Of a stretch of DNA of 64,000 nucleotides, positions 22,765-31,684 are shown piece after piece. The notes below the pieces were generated by a model. That model was not told where the DNA came from, ran no database searches, and saw only the letters and a list, made by a program, of their open reading frames with translations. The position numbers were made by a program, and so were the translations under genes. Each line of letters begins with the position of its first letter. Positions within the stretch are counted from its first letter, which is position 1. The stretch is from a virus, in the IMG/VR virus record IMGVR_UViG_3300019758_000001, positions 1 through 64,000 of that record; one strand, written 5' to 3'.

Positions 22765-24187
22765 CTTCTATTTGTTTGGTTAATCGCTCCACTTCTTCGG
22801 GAGTCGCATATTCATTTATTTCCGCAGCAGTCTCTTTGGATAATACACTAGCTTGCGTCAATAGTGCAATCTTCTGAGCTACTTCCATTGTATTTGCAGG
22901 AACATATACATCAATCTCAGAGATAACATCCAACTTCTTCATGTCAGTACTTCTACCTTGCTCCATCCCCATACCTTCCATTGTAATCGATTCGATTTGA
23001 TTCAGGAAGCTATGATAATTAGGAGCTTTATCTAACGCATATTGGATTGCAGGATTGTAGTAATTTCTAATCGCTGCACCTGTAATATCACCACCTTTAA
23101 GATCTGCGTTTCTAATAATAACAGTTCCAGTGATATCAAATAATTGATCAAAGTATGTCTCAATCTCATACTTAAATCCTGGACTTACATCGTTCTGTTC
23201 CAGTAACTTAGCCTCTGAATTCTCTTCACCTAAGATAACTTTTCCTTGAGTTCCCTTTGCAGGTAAAACTTCAATATCACCAGTAAGAGATAATATTCCA
23301 AGTGCGAAATAAGCATCAGATTCTCGAAGGTCAGATAAGGTTCTTTCAAGTGTCTCAATCAACTCCTGCCCATCCCCCCATGCTACATCTGCGTTGCGCT
23401 GATATGCTACAGGAACTTGTGTGAATCCATGAGCAGCAGAGTCAATGAGAGTCCATCTTTCGTCCTTTAATCCTAGATACTCTAAAGTCCTAGCGAATCC
23501 ACTCTTCTTCTCATCTGATAACTGAGCGTAAGTTTCAACCTTTCTTTCTGAGATAACGTCAATAGTATCTACAGTCACATCTTCGTAGGTTGACTTGTAT
23601 CTGCGAACAAAATACTCGAGAGTTGAGCCATCTTTGTGATAGGTTGGAATAAGTGAATCTCCATTTTCATAAGACCATACATTCCACTTCAATCTACCTT
23701 TCTTATCCTTGAAGAAATATACTGCACCATCACCTGTATTTAGAGCGGATTTAATCCCTAAGTACATTGCTTGATGAACACCTTTAGATTTGCGATATTC
23801 CTTGTAATCGATAAATAAGTCACCATCCGACTTTTTAGTTGCCGTAAGTTTTGGAGCATTACCGATAAGATGAACTGCTTGTTTGAGCGAAATCATCTTC
23901 TGTAATGACAATCCAACTCTAGATACTAGTTCCTTTCTTACGAAATTCCCTTCCTCGTCACTAACTACTTTATCAGGATATATCGATGTATTGTATATTT
24001 TATGTCCTCTAACGTCATATTCAGCAGCAAATTCAGCTTGAGTCATCTCGATATAACGAGTCTCTGGAGCTAATACTTCACTGTAGGCTACGCTTCCTAT
24101 TACCGATTTCTTTTGCTCCTTTTTCGCCTCGGGAGCTGCTTGCCTAACGAAAGGCTTTTTAACTAATAATTTATTGACTTGACTCAT
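22712..24187 (-). CDS. Phage portal protein
   Basis: A 491-aa protein; I chose ATG 24187 because the longer frame runs through a terminator hairpin. It is recognised by size, position beside the terminase, and the course of the chain. The N-terminal wing is followed by segments such as VHQAMYLGIKSALNTGDGAV and QVPVAYQRNADVAWGDGQEL, a long central helix-forming part, and PNYHSFLNQIESITMEGMG near the end. The region ILGEENSEAKLLEQNDVSPG resembles portals of the SPP1/DUF935-like class seen in phages of Bacteroidota. As a dodecamer it would form the DNA gateway of the head. Confidence 0.75.
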   Translation of the reverse strand: MSQVNKLLVKKPFVRQAAPEAKKEQKKSVIGSVAYSEVLAPETRYIEMTQAEFAAEYDVRGHKIYNTSIYPDKVVSDEEGNFVRKELVSRVGLSLQKMISLKQAVHLIGNAPKLTATKKSDGDLFIDYKEYRKSKGVHQAMYLGIKSALNTGDGAVYFFKDKKGRLKWNVWSYENGDSLIPTYHKDGSTLEYFVRRYKSTYEDVTVDTIDVISERKVETYAQLSDEKKSGFARTLEYLGLKDERWTLIDSAAHGFTQVPVAYQRNADVAWGDGQELIETLERTLSDLRESDAYFALGILSLTGDIEVLPAKGTQGKVILGEENSEAKLLEQNDVSPGFKYEIETYFDQLFDITGTVIIRNADLKGGDITGAAIRNYYNPAIQYALDKAPNYHSFLNQIESITMEGMGMEQGRSTDMKKLDVISEIDVYVPANTMEVAQKIALLTQASVLSKETAAEINEYATPEEVERLTKQIEDEETRSAKNVQTQIPAV

Positions 24188-24202
24188 AAGCTGTAATATA
24201 AT

Positions 24203-24235
24203 GAAAATATGGGAGACTAGCAAAGTAGTCTCCCT
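24203..24235 (-). terminator. Hairpin directly upstream of the portal gene
   Basis: GGGAGACTA pairs with TAGTCTCCC; on the - strand ATATTTTC follows, and the portal ATG comes about 17 bases later. A TATATTAC box lies between hairpin and ATG. Confidence 0.75.
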
Positions 24236-24240
24236 TGTGA

Positions 24241-25659
24241 TTATCTTATAAGAAAACTACAGTTAGATGTTCTGATATTGTCGTAAGGCGAATCTGTAAC
24301 TCTACAAAATAATTCTACATAGTCACCATTAGTGAAATTATAGTAAGGCATCATCATTGATATACTCATTGTGTCGTTTGGCTCAATAGTAGCTTTCTTG
24401 TTAGGATATGGATTATTAGCCTCGTCCCCATTAATTCTAAATTGCCACTCTAACTTCCTAGTATTTACATCATCGTGATGACCAGTGAATGTTGCAAATA
24501 TACTTAACCCTTCACCTCCGTTATTGTAAACCCATCTATTATTAATTAAATCAAATGTGAAATTCTTTTCAAGTTCAGGCGTAAAAGTAGCGTCAACTTT
24601 ATACCATTGCGACTGATTAGTACATATCGTTTCTTCATACCCGAAGTAACCAGCAGCCCAAGCTATATCTAATTTATCATCAACATAACTCTCTTTAGCT
24701 AGGTTGTCAAATGAAAACACCTGCCTGTCATATTCAACGTACAACTCTAATGAGCTGTTGCCCAATAGATCACCGCCGTCATTTTCCCATTTATTAGTAA
24801 ATTCAATCACCTGATCCTTAATGTATCTTTGTGGAGTGGAAGTGCCTTCAAAATAGAAATCTATCTTATGTAAGCCAGCCCCAATAAGATCAACTCCTAT
24901 ATCATCAGCGTATTTGAATTTATCTGGATAACTCTCTATTATCTTATTGGTTGTTAGTGATTTAGCTTGAAATCTAAAATTCCTAACCGTTCCGTTAGTC
25001 TTAACGTATAACGCATTCATTATGAAGTTATCTAAAAACTGAACACTAACGACTCCACCTGATGATAATACCGTATCAGAGATACCTTGAAATACTTGCC
25101 TTTCTTCCGCTTCAGCACAAACCTCAAACGTATTGCTGCAGCCGCTTTTATCAATCTCCTGATATGGTATTTGATATTTAGAACCAGTTATGTTTGATGT
25201 ATTGATCTGCTGAGGGCCACTGCCAGATAATCCAAGCCCATCTCCAAGTATATATGTCGCTGGTATTGAATCCACTCCTGCCTCGGCTACTATAACAGTT
25301 GACACTCTTATTTTTCCATCTTCATCTTGAGATATGTTAGACCCATTAAGATTACCTAACCCATCACTTTTAGGAATCACTCTGTTAGCCACATTTATAT
25401 CGCCCCCTTCTATAGAGGGCTTAACGAAAAAAGAGTCAATCTCCAACTTTAAATCTTCAAGAGTGCCATAAAGAGTATCGTTTTCTCTTTTTATTTTAGA
25501 TATACTTGTCTCTTGTAATATACCGTTAGTCACACTGAATTTACCGCTATTACTATTATAAACTCCATAACATCCATTAGATATAGATATTGTTCTTGAA
25601 ACCCCATCCATGTCGATTACAAGGCTTCCGTTTGCATTTAAATAAACTTTTACTTCCAT
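24241..25659 (-). CDS. Virion-like protein between terminase and portal, 472 aa
   Basis: Not recognised as a family. The N-terminal ~60 residues resemble a head- or tail-attachment strand, and a Gly/Asn/Ser-rich collar follows (GDGLGLSGSGPQQINTSNIT). The long C-terminal part is beta-rich, like carbohydrate-binding or decoration proteins. Eleven bases separate it from the terminase, so it belongs to the packaging operon. A head fibre or decoration protein is the best guess; a receptor-binding protein is possible. Confidence 0.5.
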   Translation of the reverse strand: MEVKVYLNANGSLVIDMDGVSRTISISNGCYGVYNSNSGKFSVTNGILQETSISKIKRENDTLYGTLEDLKLEIDSFFVKPSIEGGDINVANRVIPKSDGLGNLNGSNISQDEDGKIRVSTVIVAEAGVDSIPATYILGDGLGLSGSGPQQINTSNITGSKYQIPYQEIDKSGCSNTFEVCAEAEERQVFQGISDTVLSSGGVVSVQFLDNFIMNALYVKTNGTVRNFRFQAKSLTTNKIIESYPDKFKYADDIGVDLIGAGLHKIDFYFEGTSTPQRYIKDQVIEFTNKWENDGGDLLGNSSLELYVEYDRQVFSFDNLAKESYVDDKLDIAWAAGYFGYEETICTNQSQWYKVDATFTPELEKNFTFDLINNRWVYNNGGEGLSIFATFTGHHDDVNTRKLEWQFRINGDEANNPYPNKKATIEPNDTMSISMMMPYYNFTNGDYVELFCRVTDSPYDNIRTSNCSFLIR

Positions 25660-25670
25660 CTGCTATATTA

Positions 25671-27650
25671 TTATAGGTTATAAATTCCCTTCTTCTTAGA
25701 CTTTCCTTTTTTCTTTTCTAATGTGTGTATAATAGCATAAACTAGTGCTTCAAGAAAGTCAGGTGAATGACCTAAGATAAGCTTCATCCCTTTCTTGCCA
25801 AGCATCTTAGTCTTACCATCACTTTCGTCTATCTTTAAGGCTCGTCTTTCATGCTGAAGTATTTCTCTTACGGTCATTTTACCTTTCTTACCGTAATCAA
25901 ATCTCTTGTATGATAATGGCTCGTCTATACTTAATTTAGTGTCAAGTAGTAACGATCCTAATTGCCACATAATTTGAGACTTCAACTTATCGAAACTCTC
26001 ATCATTATTAAGTGGTCTTGCATTTGGTTGAACTGCATATGCTCTTTTAAAATCAGCAAGAACCTGTCCATTACCCACTGCATCGTAATATATATCCTCT
26101 TCTCTGATATTATATTTATCGACCAATCTTCTCACTAATGCCTTTAAATCGTCAGGTCTTAAGAATGGTCTGATTTCTATATCTACAATGTGCAATCCGT
26201 CCATTATTATAAAAACGCAAGAATCGTCACCGAGTAAAGCAACGTCAATAGCAAGCCTAAATCTACCACTCCTTTGTTCTGAGTTGTCAAACATAGCTTC
26301 CATTACTGACCTTGGAATCATTTCTTCTCCATCGTCCTTGACGTTCCAGTTTCCAGAGAAATTTCGAGCAATCTCAGCTTTCCCACCCATTGCGATATTT
26401 GCAACATAACTTGAGTCGGATTCGATAAGTTTTGCATTTTCTGCCAAATCACCTTTTATGAAAACGAAGCTTTTTATCATATCATATCTAGACATCCCGT
26501 ACTTGTCGGCAAATTCAGGTTTCCAAGCCATATCTATAAATGTCTTAGCTTGCTGGTAAACCTCCTCTTTTGTATTTCCCCAATAAACATCATCTACCGT
26601 ACTGCCGTAAACGTAAAAATAACGAACCTTACTGTCCCTCTCTGGATCTATATATCCATCATCATTAATATACCAATCAATCCATTTTCGTAACCAACTG
26701 TCTACGTTGGGGTTACAGCTACCATGAAGCCTATTTCTTATTCCTAATGAGTTACGGTTCGACTGAATAAGTTTTAAAACTGTATTGAATTTAACTTGGT
26801 CAATCTCATCAATATAGATGGCTGGAATCTCAAGCCCCTTAAATCTGGATTCGATCACAGAATCACTTTCATTCTCCAAGTGGTCAAACGTAACTGTAGC
26901 TCCTGATGGGAATACAAATTGTAATGCTGACCTTTTTTCTTCGCCACCAAGCGCAGGGTAAATTAATTTCGCCTTATCAAAAAGCCCACCGCCTTTAGTT
27001 AAATCCTTAAGGTTTTTACGAAACACATTGGCTGTGAATTTAGGATTACGCACATCGTATAATATATCTAACATGATAGCAAATGAGTTATGCGTAACTA
27101 TTCCATTGTCAGTCACATATAATCCATCCTCACCAGTTAATGATATACATCTACAATCCGCAACACCTGTATATCTGCAGCCTAAAACTTGCTCCATCTG
27201 TAAATCACAACCACTCTCTTTATGCATAGGAGTGTATATTTCATAACCATTATCTAAAGCATAAGCTATTTCAGTTGTAGTTAAAACCTTTCGCTCTTTC
27301 TCATTTATAAAAACATCCCATAAATGGTCGGTAGATGCTTTTGTTGATTTTCCACTAGCAGTAGTTAGTGTGTATATATCTAGAATGCCTTTCTCATGTA
27401 TTTGAAATACAAATTGAGTGTCACCAACTGGATCTATCACTTCTGAGCCAACTTCTAAATCCCCAATCTTAACATAACCATTAGTAGTTTTTACCTTAGA
27501 GTCCTTATCCTGAGCCTTCCCACCGCCTCTTGAGCCACCGAAAACGATAAAGCTCGCATCAGCTAACAGAACCGACTCCTGCATCCCTTGCTGCCCACAG
27601 AAATCAATATCTTTTAAAATACTATCATCTAATTCTTTTCTTGTAATCAT
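25671..27650 (-). CDS. terL: Terminase large subunit precursor containing an intein
   Basis: A 659-aa precursor starting at ATG 27650. The mature ATPase P-loop GGSRGGGK is cut after Lys45 by a 143-residue insert (46-188) and resumes with SFAIMLD. Walker B is IYIDEID. The RNase-H-like nuclease shows three conserved acidic sites: RLAIDVALLGDDS, IYYDAVGNGQ and HSPDFLEALV. The spliced protein would be ~516 aa, a normal TerL length. It packages DNA into the prohead and cuts concatemers, working with the portal. No small terminase is recognised nearby. A hairpin lies directly before the start codon. Confidence 0.9.
   Translation of the reverse strand: MITRKELDDSILKDIDFCGQQGMQESVLLADASFIVFGGSRGGGKAQDKDSKVKTTNGYVKIGDLEVGSEVIDPVGDTQFVFQIHEKGILDIYTLTTASGKSTKASTDHLWDVFINEKERKVLTTTEIAYALDNGYEIYTPMHKESGCDLQMEQVLGCRYTGVADCRCISLTGEDGLYVTDNGIVTHNSFAIMLDILYDVRNPKFTANVFRKNLKDLTKGGGLFDKAKLIYPALGGEEKRSALQFVFPSGATVTFDHLENESDSVIESRFKGLEIPAIYIDEIDQVKFNTVLKLIQSNRNSLGIRNRLHGSCNPNVDSWLRKWIDWYINDDGYIDPERDSKVRYFYVYGSTVDDVYWGNTKEEVYQQAKTFIDMAWKPEFADKYGMSRYDMIKSFVFIKGDLAENAKLIESDSSYVANIAMGGKAEIARNFSGNWNVKDDGEEMIPRSVMEAMFDNSEQRSGRFRLAIDVALLGDDSCVFIIMDGLHIVDIEIRPFLRPDDLKALVRRLVDKYNIREEDIYYDAVGNGQVLADFKRAYAVQPNARPLNNDESFDKLKSQIMWQLGSLLLDTKLSIDEPLSYKRFDYGKKGKMTVREILQHERRALKIDESDGKTKMLGKKGMKLILGHSPDFLEALVYAIIHTLEKKKGKSKKKGIYNL
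27087..27515 (-). other. Class-3-like mini-intein in the terminase P-loop
   Basis: A 143-residue insert inside the Walker A lysine-Ser pair. It starts with Ala rather than Cys or Ser. It has a Hint-type block B (KASTDHLWDV) and ends TDNGIVTHN followed by Ser as the +1 residue. The three residues that define class 3 inteins are present: Trp after the block B His, an internal Cys in block F (DCRCISL), and Thr before the terminal His-Asn. No homing-endonuclease domain fits in this length. Splicing should rebuild GRGGGKSF, without which the terminase cannot bind ATP. Confidence 0.85.
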
Positions 27651-27660
27651 ACATATACGT

Positions 27661-27691
27661 AAAAAGAGAGATAGCAAAAACCACCTCTCTA
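27661..27691 (-). terminator. Hairpin directly upstream of terL
   Basis: On the - strand AGAGAGGT pairs with ATCTCTCT, followed by five T; the terL ATG comes within 20 bases. A TATCTTACAG box lies ~30 bases upstream. Confidence 0.7.
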
Positions 27692-27745
27692 TAGGTTTAA
27701 AACGATTCTGTAAGATACTAAAAAATACTCTAACCTGAAAGATTA

Positions 27746-28723
27746 CTATAACGCCTGAAACATTTGCCTAACTTTGGTTGATATGTATTTATTTACATCT
27801 TTATTAGATAATCCATTCTTAACCATAACATCTGCCTCTTCTGAGTTAACATCTCCAACTACCCACCTAATAAGATCTCCCATCTTTTTTATGTCAATCT
27901 CATCATTACCAAATACACTCTCAATGCCTTGATTGAATCTATTTTCGGTTACGGAATATTCAATGAATTCATTTATAGAATTTAACTTCTCTACATCAAC
28001 ACTTGCTAGGGTTTTTACTTTAGATACTGAATGCTTCTCTCCCTTAACTTTAAATTGATACATGACACCGTCATACTCGCAACTCCACACAACACCTTCA
28101 CCAACACCGTTATCTACACCGAAAGCTTTTGCTACTGGACATTCAAGTTCTATAGCCTTAGTTATATCCTGAAGCTCATTTTGCTTTAGCTGTGGATTAT
28201 TGAAATCAATTGTAATATTAAATGTGGCGTAATCATTGATGTTAAATATGCCATAGTCGGAGCATTTAATATCCTCACTAGGAAGCCAATATGAGTCGAA
28301 ATCCTCATCATCTTGCTTTGATATCTTAATTCCGAATACGTAAAATGCCTTGTCTAGATTAGATATCCCAACTCCTTTTTGAACTCCTAATCCTGCCCAT
28401 TCACCATAAATAGATACGGTAAATATATTAGCATCGATTTGATACGCATTAATAATACTGTCAAATAAAGAGCAGAAGTGAACTTTTCTACTGTCAGCGA
28501 ATTTCGCAAATCCAGCATTATCTTGCTCTGGTGTTATTACGTTATTCCTTGACTGAATCCAAAAACCGTCTGTAGAATTAAAACAAACTGATGCGTTAGT
28601 TCCGTGTAGTTTCACTGTTCCTTTAAAGGTTAAAGTTGGCTTCTCTCCGTATCCATAAGCTCTATTGATGTCGGATATCGTGTTTCTAAACTGCTGAATC
28701 TTAGGGTACTTTGTGTGTTTCAT
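27746..28723 (-). CDS. RNA ligase, Rnl2 family
   Basis: A 325-aa protein with the nucleotidyltransferase motifs: I KLHGTN (Lys38 is the adenylated residue), Ia QSRNNV, III SIYGEWAG (Glu108), IV GEGVVW (208-213) and V FKVKGEKHS (224-232). The order and the KxHGTN signature fit T4 RNA ligase 2-type enzymes that seal nicked RNA, commonly tRNA cut by host anticodon nucleases. No polynucleotide kinase is seen beside it. It is read from its own promoter. Confidence 0.85.
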   Translation of the reverse strand: MKHTKYPKIQQFRNTISDINRAYGYGEKPTLTFKGTVKLHGTNASVCFNSTDGFWIQSRNNVITPEQDNAGFAKFADSRKVHFCSLFDSIINAYQIDANIFTVSIYGEWAGLGVQKGVGISNLDKAFYVFGIKISKQDDEDFDSYWLPSEDIKCSDYGIFNINDYATFNITIDFNNPQLKQNELQDITKAIELECPVAKAFGVDNGVGEGVVWSCEYDGVMYQFKVKGEKHSVSKVKTLASVDVEKLNSINEFIEYSVTENRFNQGIESVFGNDEIDIKKMGDLIRWVVGDVNSEEADVMVKNGLSNKDVNKYISTKVRQMFQAL

Positions 28724-28749
28724 TTTTCTTTCTTTTAATTAATAATACT

Positions 28750-28783
28750 CAAATCTACGTAACTTATTTTTAACCACCAAACA
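28750..28783 (-). promoter_or_regulatory. Promoter for the RNA ligase gene
   Basis: On the - strand TTTGG, ~20 bases, then TAGATTTG. Confidence 0.7.
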
Positions 28784-28823
28784 TTTTTGCGATTATTTTA
28801 AATAATATCTAATCTCGCCAACC

Positions 28824-29417
28824 CTAACTAGCGTACTTATTATATAGGATATCTTTTATGCCATTACTAGATCCGATAATATTGAATAATGAAACGTAAT
28901 CTGATATTACAGCATCCCTTACTTTAATCATCTCAATGGTCATGTCAGCTTTCTTGATCATCTTCTCAAAACCGAACATATTCGACACTGCTTTATTTGC
29001 GACAGTATTAGCTTTCACATATGGGATTTTATCGTTTTTCAATAAATCAGGCAGGAGTTGATGAAGAGTCGCCATTACTTCTAGTTGATGAGATCTACTA
29101 CTTGTCATGAATTTCTCGTCATGCAATAAACGTTCGCATTCTATAAAGTATGTTCGAACCTCATCACCTTTGGTTGTTTTCTCAGCCATAGCGATACGTT
29201 TAGCGCAATCTAACGTAATAGTATAGTCTACTCTATTATGCCCTCCACGCCCCTCTGTTTGCGTCACTTTTGGGGGAAGCAAAGAATAATCATCACCATC
29301 TTCGAAAAATGGATTATTAATAATTCTCTTCTTAACCCAATCCGAAAACTTCTTCTTACTTCCTAGTTCCTGATGCAACTCTCTCGCATCCACTCTTCCT
29401 TCTTTAAATAATTCCAT
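28824..29417 (-). CDS. Antirepressor, AntA/AntB-type
   Basis: A 197-aa protein. The N-terminal ~90 residues follow the AntA/AntB pattern: VDARELHQELGSKKKFSDWV, then FFEDGDDYSLLP, YTITLDCAKRIAMAEKT and GDEVRTYFIECE. The C-terminal half is helical and may oligomerise. Antirepressors inactivate phage repressors or act as anti-immunity regulators. With an XRE-type regulator at 51098-51355 this suggests some regulated switch, though no lysogeny module is visible. Confidence 0.75.
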   Translation of the reverse strand: MELFKEGRVDARELHQELGSKKKFSDWVKKRIINNPFFEDGDDYSLLPPKVTQTEGRGGHNRVDYTITLDCAKRIAMAEKTTKGDEVRTYFIECERLLHDEKFMTSSRSHQLEVMATLHQLLPDLLKNDKIPYVKANTVANKAVSNMFGFEKMIKKADMTIEMIKVRDAVISDYVSLFNIIGSSNGIKDILYNKYAS

Positions 29418-29418
29418 A

Positions 29419-29685
29419 TTACTCCGTTTTAGATCTTAATTCTTTTACTAGATATTTTAATAGTACCTTTCCGTATTCCTTCTTACTTAAATGCCTACCA
29501 TCTTCGTGCATAAGCTCATTTATTGGCATCGCAATTTCAGCATCATTCTCAATGTAGTCGATTAGATTAGCAACTTGTTTTTCAGCGTAAGTAATTACGT
29601 GCATCTCGATACAATCCAATCCGTAGCTATCCGTAGTGCATAATCTATCTATACAGCTAACCGTTCTTTCTAATTCTTCATTCAT
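29419..29685 (-). CDS. Hypothetical 88-aa protein
   Basis: A longer frame runs to 29784, but the ATG at 29685 has a clear Shine-Dalgarno (GAGGAGG) and overlaps the stop of the small membrane protein upstream by ATGA. Helical, with two Cys. Function unknown. Confidence 0.6.
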   Translation of the reverse strand: MNEELERTVSCIDRLCTTDSYGLDCIEMHVITYAEKQVANLIDYIENDAEIAMPINELMHEDGRHLSKKEYGKVLLKYLVKELRSKTE

Positions 29686-29804
29686 AATAAATCCTCCTCT
29701 TCTAATTCTTTTAGATTCTTTTCTTGCATAAAACTTGCAAAGCTTCCTGTTCCTGCCATAAATAATGCGAATAATAAAAAGCAAATTATCTTTAATACTA
29801 TCAT
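29682..29804 (-). CDS. Small membrane peptide, 40 aa
   Basis: MIVLKIICFLLFALFMAGTG forms one membrane span or uncleaved signal, then a short polar tail ending EEEDLL. Its end carries the Shine-Dalgarno of the next gene, with an ATGA overlap. It starts after an A/G-rich leader. Function unknown. Confidence 0.55.
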   Translation of the reverse strand: MIVLKIICFLLFALFMAGTGSFASFMQEKNLKELEEEDLL

Positions 29805-29810
29805 CTCTTC

Positions 29811-30089
29811 TTATTTAGTGTTAAATGTAAATACAACATCATTGCCTTTGTAGAAATTATCTTTGCAATGGATTTCAATTTGTTTATTATTATCACTCGC
29901 ATCTTTAATCTCTTGCTCGGTTTCCTGCACGTGATAAAATGTAAATTCAGTGTCATTTATGGTAATCTGAATCATTCTACCAGTGGTGGCATCATTACAG
30001 CCGCATTCATCTTCTAGGTATATACTTCCGCATCTATCACATATTGGAATTGAGTGTGATAATTCACCTTTAAGAGTTATTATCTCCAT
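29811..30089 (-). CDS. Small zinc-binding-like protein, 92 aa
   Basis: CDRC at ~17-20 and CGC at ~29-31 suggest a zinc knuckle at the N-terminus, followed by a beta-rich domain. Function unknown. Confidence 0.6.
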   Translation of the reverse strand: MEIITLKGELSHSIPICDRCGSIYLEDECGCNDATTGRMIQITINDTEFTFYHVQETEQEIKDASDNNKQIEIHCKDNFYKGNDVVFTFNTK

Positions 30090-30096
30090 TCTCTTC

Positions 30097-30489
30097 TTAT
30101 TTTAAATCATTAATATTCACAGCAAGCCCATCTTCAATAAGGCCGAATAAATCAATATGATTCCTGCACGCACACTCATATGTTCTGTAAGGTGTATCTT
30201 TTAATTCCATATCTCCTCTATGTAATTCCCAGATATCAACAACCACATCCATATTACAACCTAGCAGTTTCATGACTCGTCCACCCAACACATCGCCGCA
30301 ATAATCCGACAATGGGCGAAGGATTGGATTGATTTCATCTAACTCTAATTCTATCTGAGCGTATCCGTCCATGAATATCGCCCCGTAAGTTGCTAACCCA
30401 AACATTTCCATAACACCTCTTCTTGTATCACACTTTAACTTGTAAGGTGAGTAAGGTGCTAGGTGTTTCATCTCTAATTTCCTTTTCAT
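30097..30489 (-). CDS. Hypothetical 130-aa protein
   Basis: The frame extends to 30537, but that part overlaps the upstream gene. ATG 30489 follows AATAAAGAG just after that gene's stop. Three Cys in the C-terminal half (YECACRNH). Function unknown. Confidence 0.55.
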   Translation of the reverse strand: MKRKLEMKHLAPYSPYKLKCDTRRGVMEMFGLATYGAIFMDGYAQIELELDEINPILRPLSDYCGDVLGGRVMKLLGCNMDVVVDIWELHRGDMELKDTPYRTYECACRNHIDLFGLIEDGLAVNINDLK

Positions 30490-30493
30490 CTCT

Positions 30494-30883
30494 TTATTCT
30501 TTATAATATTCAGTAAAATCATTCCAGAAATCTTCATGGCTGATATTTTTGTTATTTATTCTTTCTAGCAATTCGACACAGTCTCCATCAATAGCTAGTA
30601 TTCTTATCATTGGAATGCCGAATTCAGTAAGTTGTCTGACATCCTGACTATCTACATTGTCATTATCTCTTATTCTATCAAACACAAATTTCATGTACTT
30701 AAATTCAATACCAATCCTTTCAGACACGCTCTTAATTATATTATTCCGATTATACTCTTCACATATATTCGCGTGATATTTCTGAGCATACTCCTTAATA
30801 ATGAAGCGAATATAGTCCTCTTCGAAAGCTTGCGTCGTCATTCTAGCTTTAAGCCATTCTATGTGACGGTCTAATTCTGTCAT
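30494..30883 (-). CDS. Hypothetical helical 129-aa protein
   Basis: Not recognised. All-helical, acidic. A Shine-Dalgarno (AGGAGG) precedes the ATG inside the end of the upstream gene, and the genes share one base. Confidence 0.6.
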   Translation of the reverse strand: MTELDRHIEWLKARMTTQAFEEDYIRFIIKEYAQKYHANICEEYNRNNIIKSVSERIGIEFKYMKFVFDRIRDNDNVDSQDVRQLTEFGIPMIRILAIDGDCVELLERINNKNISHEDFWNDFTEYYKE

Positions 30884-31110
30884 TACTTATCCTCCTGCTT
30901 TTTGTCGTCAACACCTTTAGCACTCTCAATATTTGGCCTACTGGGTTTTTCACATATCATATAGTGTGTGTATCTGCCGAGAGGTATAAAATCATCCTTA
31001 CCGTAAAACTCAACCTCATCAGTAATATCATTATACAACCAAAGATCTAACTCTTCAACTATCGCCCCACCTTCATTCTTGTCTACTTTTATCCATTCTT
31101 TTTTACTCAT
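30883..31110 (-). CDS. Hypothetical 75-aa protein
   Basis: Not recognised. Beta-rich centre with a charged tail ending in DDKKQEDK. Second gene of the operon. Confidence 0.6.
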   Translation of the reverse strand: MSKKEWIKVDKNEGGAIVEELDLWLYNDITDEVEFYGKDDFIPLGRYTHYMICEKPSRPNIESAKGVDDKKQEDK

Positions 31111-31120
31111 CTTTTCTCTT

Positions 31121-31420
31121 TTATTTATAATTAATTGAGTTGCTTAAATACTTAATACTATCGCTTGAATTCCTAACCTCTTCCCATACGAGATCACTGA
31201 ACATTATATCCTCCCTTATGTGATGCGGTAGGTGGTTAATTAATGCACATAAATTTTTACATGGCGTAAGTTTATTCCTAGTATCTGCAATATATTCATC
31301 TACGAAATCTTGAAGTAAGTCGTTAATGGTAGTATACCCTTTAGGCGTCCTCCCTAACTTCTCGCTTGGATCTAATCCCTGCTTCTTTAAAAACTCCGTA
31401 ATACTAATTCTATGTTCCAT
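31121..31420 (-). CDS. Hypothetical 99-aa protein, first gene of the - operon
   Basis: Not recognised. Helical, with two Cys close together (TPCKNLCALI). It is read from the promoter at 31449. Confidence 0.6.
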   Translation of the reverse strand: MEHRISITEFLKKQGLDPSEKLGRTPKGYTTINDLLQDFVDEYIADTRNKLTPCKNLCALINHLPHHIREDIMFSDLVWEEVRNSSDSIKYLSNSINYK

Positions 31421-31448
31421 CTTTTATATTTTTAGTTATTAATATATG

Positions 31449-31481
31449 ACAAACCTACAACCTTTATTTTACAATTCCAAG
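31449..31481 (-). promoter_or_regulatory. Leftward promoter at the divergent junction
   Basis: On the - strand TTGGAATTGTAAAATAAAGG, then a perfect TAGGTTTG. Close in sequence to 18001-18028. Confidence 0.75.
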
Positions 31482-31482
31482 G

Positions 31483-31513
31483 ATTTGCGTGATTAAATGC
31501 ATTTTGTTATCTT
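31483..31513 (+). promoter_or_regulatory. Candidate late promoter, rightward
   Basis: ATTTGC, ~20 bases, then TTATCTTGCAGG, ten bases before the first late gene. Similar TATMTTRC boxes lie before other structural genes (for example 36322 and 37312 on +; about 24193 and 27715 on -). Confidence 0.45.
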
Positions 31514-31521
31514 GCAGGTAT

Positions 31522-31668
31522 ATGGGAAAGAAGTATCGTTACAAATGTCCACTGTGCAGGGGTTTTATCGCCGAGACAGACACAGAGACTAAAGTTACGG
31601 CATATTGTAAGAAATGCCACGAGTATGTTAAGGGTAAGGAATTTAAACGCCCAAGAATACAAAAATAG
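31522..31668 (+). CDS. Small zinc-finger protein, Com-like
   Basis: A 48-aa protein with CPLC (residues 9-12) and CKKC (~32-35) in a basic context, the layout of a small zinc ribbon comparable to the Com family of translational regulators. It is the first gene of the late region and could help late gene expression. The identification rests on the Cys pairs and position. Confidence 0.55.
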   Translation: MGKKYRYKCPLCRGFIAETDTETKVTAYCKKCHEYVKGKEFKRPRIQK

Positions 31669-31684
31669 AGAATTTAACCTAGTG

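Noticed and set aside
27087-27515. Homing endonuclease inside the intein.
   Set aside because: 143 residues are only enough for the splicing domain; no LAGLIDADG or HNH motif is seen.
28824-29417. Evidence of a temperate phage from the antirepressor.
   Set aside because: Antirepressor and XRE genes also occur in lytic phages; there is no tyrosine or large serine integrase, attachment site or CI-type repressor with a peptidase domain in the window.
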